This document shows positions 59,928 to 64,000 of a stretch of 64,000 bases of DNA, one piece after another. Made by a program: the position numbers and the translations under genes. Positions within the stretch are counted from its first letter, which is position 1. Each line of letters begins with the position of its first letter. Under the pieces are notes generated by a model. It searched no databases. It worked only from the letters and a program-made list of their open reading frames with translations, and was not told the origin of the DNA. Source of the stretch: an uncultured Prevotella sp. (lineage in GTDB: Bacteria; Bacteroidota; Bacteroidia; Bacteroidales; Bacteroidaceae); contig CALBLK010000029.1 of the NCBI GenBank assembly GCA_937895845.1, positions 19,664 to 83,663 of the forward strand, given 5' to 3'.

Positions 59928-61742
59928 ATGAAACAGAGACTGCTCTTCATCGCGCGGTTCTACGCGCTGACCATCCTTATCTTCACCGTGGCCAAGGCGG
60001 CGTTCATGCTGGCCAACAGCGACAGCCACCCCTTCAGCCCGGCCGACATGGCGGCAGTCATCGGCCACGGCCTGTCGCTCGACCTCTCGACGGGACTCTA
60101 CCTGCTGGCCCTGCCCTTCCTGGCAGTGTGGGCGTCGGTGTGGGTCAGGGTGCCGCGCGCGGCACTGTCGGCCTACCTCTGGGCCATCGCCGCGCTGATG
60201 GCGCTGGCCTTCGTGGCCGACACCAGCCTGTACCGGTTCTGGCAGTTCAAGCTCGACGCCTCGTGCCTGCAATACCTTGACTCGCCCACGGGCATCACCG
60301 CGAGTGTGTCAGCTGGCTACCTGGTGACGCGCGCCGTGTGGCTCGCGGCGGCCACGGCGGCCATCCGCTACGCCTACCACCTGGGCCTGGCCGCGGGCAC
60401 CGCAAAGGCCTGCCGGCCCATGACGCGCCGCGCAAAGGTGGGCGCAAGCGCGCTGATGCTGCTGCTCACGCCGGCCCTGGTCATCGGCATACGGGGCGGA
60501 CTGGGCGAGTCGACCACCAACATCGGGCAGGTGTACTTCTCGCCACGGCAGTTTCTCAACCACGCGGCGGTCAACCCGCTGTTCAGCTTCATCTACTCGC
60601 TGGGCAAGTCGGGCGACTATGTGGTGCACTACAGCTATTACAGCCAGGCCGAGTGCGACCGGCTGACCGCGGGATGCTTTGACACGCGCAGCGACCGGCC
60701 CGACACGCTGCTCAGCACGCGGCGGCCCAACATCGTGATTGTGGTGATGGAGAGCTGCGGCGGACAGTTCACCGAGCTGGGCGGGCACCGCGAGATAACG
60801 CCCAACCTGAACAGGCTGTGCCGCGAGGGGGTGTACTTCACGCAGTGCTACGCCAACTCGTGGCGCACGGACAGGGGGTGCGTGAGCATCCTGAGCGGCT
60901 GGCCGGCCTACCCCACCATGTCGGTCATGAAGATGCCGGAGAAGAGCCGCAAGCTGCCGTCGATTGCCCGCACACTGAAGAGGGCGGGCTACGACAACAC
61001 GTTCCTCTACGGCGGCGACATCAACTTCACCAACATGCGGAGCTATGTATTGGGCACCGGCTACGACCACCTGGCGTGGAAGGCGGACTACAGCGCGGCC
61101 GAGCAGGCCTCGGCCAACTGGGGCGTGCGCGACGACATCATGTTTGCCTCGCTGCTCAGCGACATCAAGGGCAGCGGCAAGGGGCCGTGGATGAAGACGC
61201 TGCTCACCCTGAGCAGCCACGAGCCGTGGGACGTCCCGGACAAGGTTCTCGGCGACGAGGTGTACAACGCGTTCCACTACCTGGACCGGTGCCTCGGCCG
61301 CTTTGTGGCCGACCTGCGCCGGTCGCCGGCGTGGGACAACCTGCTGCTCGTCATCCTGCCCGACCACGGCTGCCGCTACCGCGACGTCAACGAGACGACA
61401 CGCCTGTTCAGCCACATCCCCATGCTGTGGCTCGGCGGCGCGGTGAAAAGGCCCTGCCGCATCGACAGGGTGTGCAACCAGAGCGACCTGGCCGCCACGC
61501 TGTTCGGACAGATGGGCATCGGCCACGGCGACTTCACCTTCAGCCGCGACGTGGCGGCGCGCAACTACCGGCGGCCCATGGCCTTTCACACCTTTAACAA
61601 CGGCATAACCGTGATTGACAGCTGCGCCTTCACGGTGTACGACCTTGACGCGCGGCGGGTCATCGCCAGCGAGGGAGGCCGCCGGGACGAGCAGGTCAAG
61701 CTGGGAAAGGCCCTGCTGCAGCTCACGTCAGAGGGGCTGTGA
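59928..61742 (+). CDS. LTA-synthase/sulfatase family membrane enzyme, first copy
   Basis: 604 residues. Five hydrophobic spans fill the first 200 residues; the rest is a periplasmic alkaline-phosphatase/sulfatase domain: NIVIVVMESCGGQF (metal-binding Glu), T314 in WRTDRGCVSILSGWP as nucleophile, TLSSHEPWDVP and ILPDHGCRYRD (metal ligands). Related enzymes in Gram-negatives transfer phosphoglycerol or phosphoethanolamine from a lipid to glycans or lipid A. It is 83 bases upstream of a paralogue. Which acceptor it uses is unknown. Confidence 0.9.
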   Translation: MKQRLLFIARFYALTILIFTVAKAAFMLANSDSHPFSPADMAAVIGHGLSLDLSTGLYLLALPFLAVWASVWVRVPRAALSAYLWAIAALMALAFVADTSLYRFWQFKLDASCLQYLDSPTGITASVSAGYLVTRAVWLAAATAAIRYAYHLGLAAGTAKACRPMTRRAKVGASALMLLLTPALVIGIRGGLGESTTNIGQVYFSPRQFLNHAAVNPLFSFIYSLGKSGDYVVHYSYYSQAECDRLTAGCFDTRSDRPDTLLSTRRPNIVIVVMESCGGQFTELGGHREITPNLNRLCREGVYFTQCYANSWRTDRGCVSILSGWPAYPTMSVMKMPEKSRKLPSIARTLKRAGYDNTFLYGGDINFTNMRSYVLGTGYDHLAWKADYSAAEQASANWGVRDDIMFASLLSDIKGSGKGPWMKTLLTLSSHEPWDVPDKVLGDEVYNAFHYLDRCLGRFVADLRRSPAWDNLLLVILPDHGCRYRDVNETTRLFSHIPMLWLGGAVKRPCRIDRVCNQSDLAATLFGQMGIGHGDFTFSRDVAARNYRRPMAFHTFNNGITVIDSCAFTVYDLDARRVIASEGGRRDEQVKLGKALLQLTSEGL

Positions 61743-61812
61743 ACGGCATAGACAAAAAGCCTTTTCTCTGTCGTTTCATGCGTGCAAGGGAATGAAATAA
61801 ATAAAGATTGTG

Positions 61813-61820
61813 TACCTTTG
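61813..61820 (+). promoter_or_regulatory. -7 box of the second LTA-synthase-like gene
   Basis: TACCTTTG fits TAnnTTTG and ends only five bases before the ATG at 61826, so the mRNA may begin at or near the start codon. Confidence 0.6.
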
Positions 61821-61825
61821 CACGC

Positions 61826-63793
61826 ATGAAAAGGAAAATACTGAACTGTCTGCTACCGCTGGCCACAGTGCTCTACAACCTGCTGCTGGCCTACGCGGTC
61901 TATTTCATCGCCCGCGCCGTGTTCTACCTGGAGAACAGCGCGCTGCTTGCCGGGAGCCTCAGCACGCTGCGCCACAGCATGGAGCTGCTGCGCGGCGGAC
62001 TGGTGTTCGACACCACGGCCATCCTCTACACCAACGCCCTGTGGGTGGTGATGGTGCTCTTCCCCCTGCATCTCAAGGAGACACGCGCCTACCACCGGGT
62101 GTGCCGCGCCGTGTTCGTCGCCGTCAACACCCTGGCGCTGGCGCTCAACCTCGGCGACGCCGTCTACTTCCGCTACTCCATGCGCCGCACCACGACCACC
62201 ATCTTCCACGAGTTTGCCAACGAGGGCAACCTCGGCGACATCATCCTCACCGAGGCGCTGGGGCACTGGTACCTGTTCGCGCTGGCCGCCGCCGTGGCCT
62301 GGGGGCTGTGGAAAGCCTACGGCGCCATGCCGCAGCCCGACCGCCGGCAGCTTGACTGGCGGGTGTACACGCCCACGGCGCTCGCCTCGCTGCTGGCCTT
62401 CGCGCCGTTCTGCGTGGCCGGCATGCGCGGCGGGTGGACGCGCGACGTGCGCCCCATCACCCTGTCGAACGCCAACAACTACTGCGACAAGCCCACCGAG
62501 GCGGCCCTGGTGCTCAACACCCCCTTCGCCCTTATCCGCACCATCGGCAAGAACCTGTTCAAGGTGGTGCCCTACTATGCCACGCAGCGGGAGCTGGCGG
62601 CGGTCTACACCCCCGTGCACCGCCCGCACCCGAAGGCTCCCTTCCGGCGGAAGAACGTGGTGGTGATCATCATCGAGAGCTTCGGCCGCGAGTATATCGG
62701 GGCCTACAACAAGTGGCTCGAAGGGGGCCGCTACAAGGGCTACACCCCCTTTATGGACTCGCTCATCGCCCGCAGCCTCACCTTCGAGCACTCCTACTGC
62801 AACGGCCGCAAGAGCATTGACGGCATGCCCTCGGTGCTGTCGGGGGTGCCGATGTTTGTGGAGCCCTACTTCCTGTCGCCCTACTCGAACAACGAGGTGG
62901 GCGGACTGGCCGACTGCCTGAGGGGCAAGGGCTACCGCACCATGTTCTTCCACGGCGCCGAGCGCGGCTCGATGGGCTTCATGTCGTTCGCCCGCGCCAC
63001 GAAGTTTGGCGCGTACTACGGCCGCGAGGACTTCAACGCCGACCGCCGCACCAACGGCGACAGGGAGTTTGACGGCTGGTGGGGCATCAGCGACGAGCCT
63101 TTCCTGCAGTACATGAACATGAAGCTCACCGACACGCGCCAGCCCTTCATGGCGGCGGTGTTCACCCTGTCGAGCCACCACCCCTTCCGCGTGCCGGCAC
63201 CCTACCGCAACGTGTACCGCGAGGAGCAGCTGCCCATCCACAAGGTGATACGCTACACCGACCACGCGCTGAAACGCTTCTTCGACGAGGCGCGCAAGCA
63301 GCCGTGGTTCGCCAACACCATCTTCGCCCTCACCAGCGACCACACCAACATGAGCAACCACGCCGAATACCAGACCGACCTCGGCGGCTTCTGCTCGCCG
63401 GTGGTGTTCTACGACCCGAGCGGAGAGATCAAGCCGCAGATGCGCCACGCCATAGCGCAGCAGACCGACATCATGCCCACGCTGCTGGGATACCTCAACT
63501 ACGACCGGCCCTACGTGGCGTTTGGCGTCGACCTGCTGAGCACGCCCGACAGCGACACCTGGGCGGTGAACTACCTGAACGGCATCTACCAGTATGTGAA
63601 GCACGGACTGGTGCTGCAGTTTGACGGCCAGCGCACCAAGGCGGTCTATGCCCTGAGCGACCGCCTGATGAAGCACAACCTTCTGGGAAAGACCGGGGAG
63701 CAGCCCGCCATGGAGCGCGAGCTGAAAGCCATCATCCAGCAATACATGGAGCGGATGACAGAGAACAAATTGCGAGTGACAAGTGAAGAATGA
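61826..63793 (+). CDS. LTA-synthase/sulfatase family membrane enzyme, second copy
   Basis: 655 residues from ATG 61826. Five membrane spans (about residues 1-200) precede the periplasmic domain: NVVVIIIESFGREYIGAYN, S330 in NGRKSIDGMPSVLSGVP, TLSSHHPFRVP and LTSDHTNMSNHAEY. The nucleophile position is Ser here and Thr in the upstream gene. Longer than its neighbour and clearly divergent from it. Probably transfers a phosphoglycerol-type group in the periplasm. Its stop lies in a repeat zone followed by a hairpin. Confidence 0.9.
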   Translation: MKRKILNCLLPLATVLYNLLLAYAVYFIARAVFYLENSALLAGSLSTLRHSMELLRGGLVFDTTAILYTNALWVVMVLFPLHLKETRAYHRVCRAVFVAVNTLALALNLGDAVYFRYSMRRTTTTIFHEFANEGNLGDIILTEALGHWYLFALAAAVAWGLWKAYGAMPQPDRRQLDWRVYTPTALASLLAFAPFCVAGMRGGWTRDVRPITLSNANNYCDKPTEAALVLNTPFALIRTIGKNLFKVVPYYATQRELAAVYTPVHRPHPKAPFRRKNVVVIIIESFGREYIGAYNKWLEGGRYKGYTPFMDSLIARSLTFEHSYCNGRKSIDGMPSVLSGVPMFVEPYFLSPYSNNEVGGLADCLRGKGYRTMFFHGAERGSMGFMSFARATKFGAYYGREDFNADRRTNGDREFDGWWGISDEPFLQYMNMKLTDTRQPFMAAVFTLSSHHPFRVPAPYRNVYREEQLPIHKVIRYTDHALKRFFDEARKQPWFANTIFALTSDHTNMSNHAEYQTDLGGFCSPVVFYDPSGEIKPQMRHAIAQQTDIMPTLLGYLNYDRPYVAFGVDLLSTPDSDTWAVNYLNGIYQYVKHGLVLQFDGQRTKAVYALSDRLMKHNLLGKTGEQPAMERELKAIIQQYMERMTENKLRVTSEE

Positions 63794-63861
63794 GGAGTTG
63801 TCGCCGAGGGCGATGACGAATGATAAATGAAGAATTGGGCGGAAAGGGGTAAAGGGCAACT

Positions 63862-63905
63862 AAAAATGACGAATTGCAGACTTTGTTTTGCAATTCGTCA
63901 TTTTT
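63862..63905. repeat. Hairpin element, copy 2
   Basis: Perfect 17-bp stem (63862-63878 with 63889-63905) around the 10-base loop GACTTTGTTT, ending in a T run. Same stem length, loop length and loop start as copy 1 at 21930-21973. Where copy 1 has a G-C pair (GACGG/CCGTC) this copy has A-T (GACGA/TCGTC). ATGAAGAATT occurs upstream at 63827-63836 as in copy 1, but no downstream partner is seen. Confidence 0.7.
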
Positions 63906-63945
63906 TAACCCAAATCGGTCGTTAGATTTCGTCCCAGGTTGCTGT

Positions 63946-64000
63946 TTATTTCGTGCAGCTTGCCACGTAAGCGTTGAAGGCATAGCGGGCTATGGCGAAA
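63946..64000 (-). CDS. C-terminal end of a gene continuing past the window
   Basis: An open frame enters from the right edge and ends at TAA (63948-63946); the last residues read FAIARYAFNAYVASCTK. Too short to identify; it might also be chance. Confidence 0.35.
   Translation of the reverse strand, partial: FAIARYAFNAYVASCTK

Noticed and set aside
1..64000. CRISPR arrays, insertion sequences or prophage
   Set aside because: No regular repeat-spacer pattern, no transposase, integrase or phage structural gene on either strand.

Overview
This window reads as a chromosomal segment of a GC-rich member of the Bacteroidales, most like Prevotellaceae. Three things support this: the recurrent Bacteroidota -7 box TAnnTTTG a short distance upstream of many starts; protein families typical of the phylum (GH97, LruC, DUF3108, DUF4254, DUF4294, DUF2851, DUF3332, S46 dipeptidyl-peptidase, pectate lyase and other secreted proteins with a GIYI-x-GKK tail); and core genes that match Bacteroidota homologues. 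The species cannot be fixed from sequence alone. I see no insertion sequence, prophage, CRISPR array, rRNA or plasmid function. There is one tRNA (Arg, CCT).

Layout. 1-8 kb: end-truncated GH97 glycosidase diverging from an exported barrel-like protein, a secreted protein with a sorting-type tail, and an operon of a long coiled-coil lipoprotein followed by an OmpA-family porin. 8-11.5 kb: a repeat-bearing intergenic region, a LacI-type palindrome, a small secreted protein and a multidomain PL1 pectate lyase. 11.6-16 kb: DUF3332 lipoprotein, M16 protease, PfkB sugar kinase, LruC lipoprotein. 16.3-21.9 kb: SpmA/SpmB-like fusion, flippase, DPP7-type S46 peptidase (4-bp overlap with the flippase) and haemolysin III-like protein. 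22-26.8 kb: operon of GH3-type adenylating enzyme, Ig-like lipoprotein, DUF3108 and META proteins. 27.3-33.9 kb: Lrp/AsnC regulator overlapping a GATase/dipeptidase fusion; then an operon U32, SufE, DUF4294, glutaminyl-cyclase-like M28. 34-40.3 kb: RNase R, sirtuin, three tandem FKBP isomerases. 40.4-46.3 kb: acpP-fabF-rnc, pdxB, DUF4254-GT9. 46.4-50.8 kb: five-gene operon DUF2851, thioesterase, dprA, dusB, SpoU methyltransferase. 51-64 kb: repeat region, tRNA-Arg, GH43, large pseudouridine synthase, aldo-keto reductase, orphan FecE-like ATPase, Upf1-like helicase, two LTA-synthase-like membrane enzymes, and the tail of one further gene.

Much of the window serves extracellular polysaccharide and peptide use (GH97, PL1, GH43, DPP7, M28, GATase/dipeptidase) and the envelope (OmpA, flippase, GT9, two phosphoglycerol-transferase-like enzymes); the rest is housekeeping RNA and lipid metabolism. 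I did not find a convincing new defence or mobile system. The least explained signals are non-coding: a repeated intergenic element (about 8.0 and 51.0 kb), a hairpin element with compensatory base changes (21.9 and 63.9 kb), unusually long perfect hairpins at gene junctions, a nested inverted repeat inside acpP-fabF, a possible small-RNA unit near 34 kb, and a strong hairpin in the GH43 leader.
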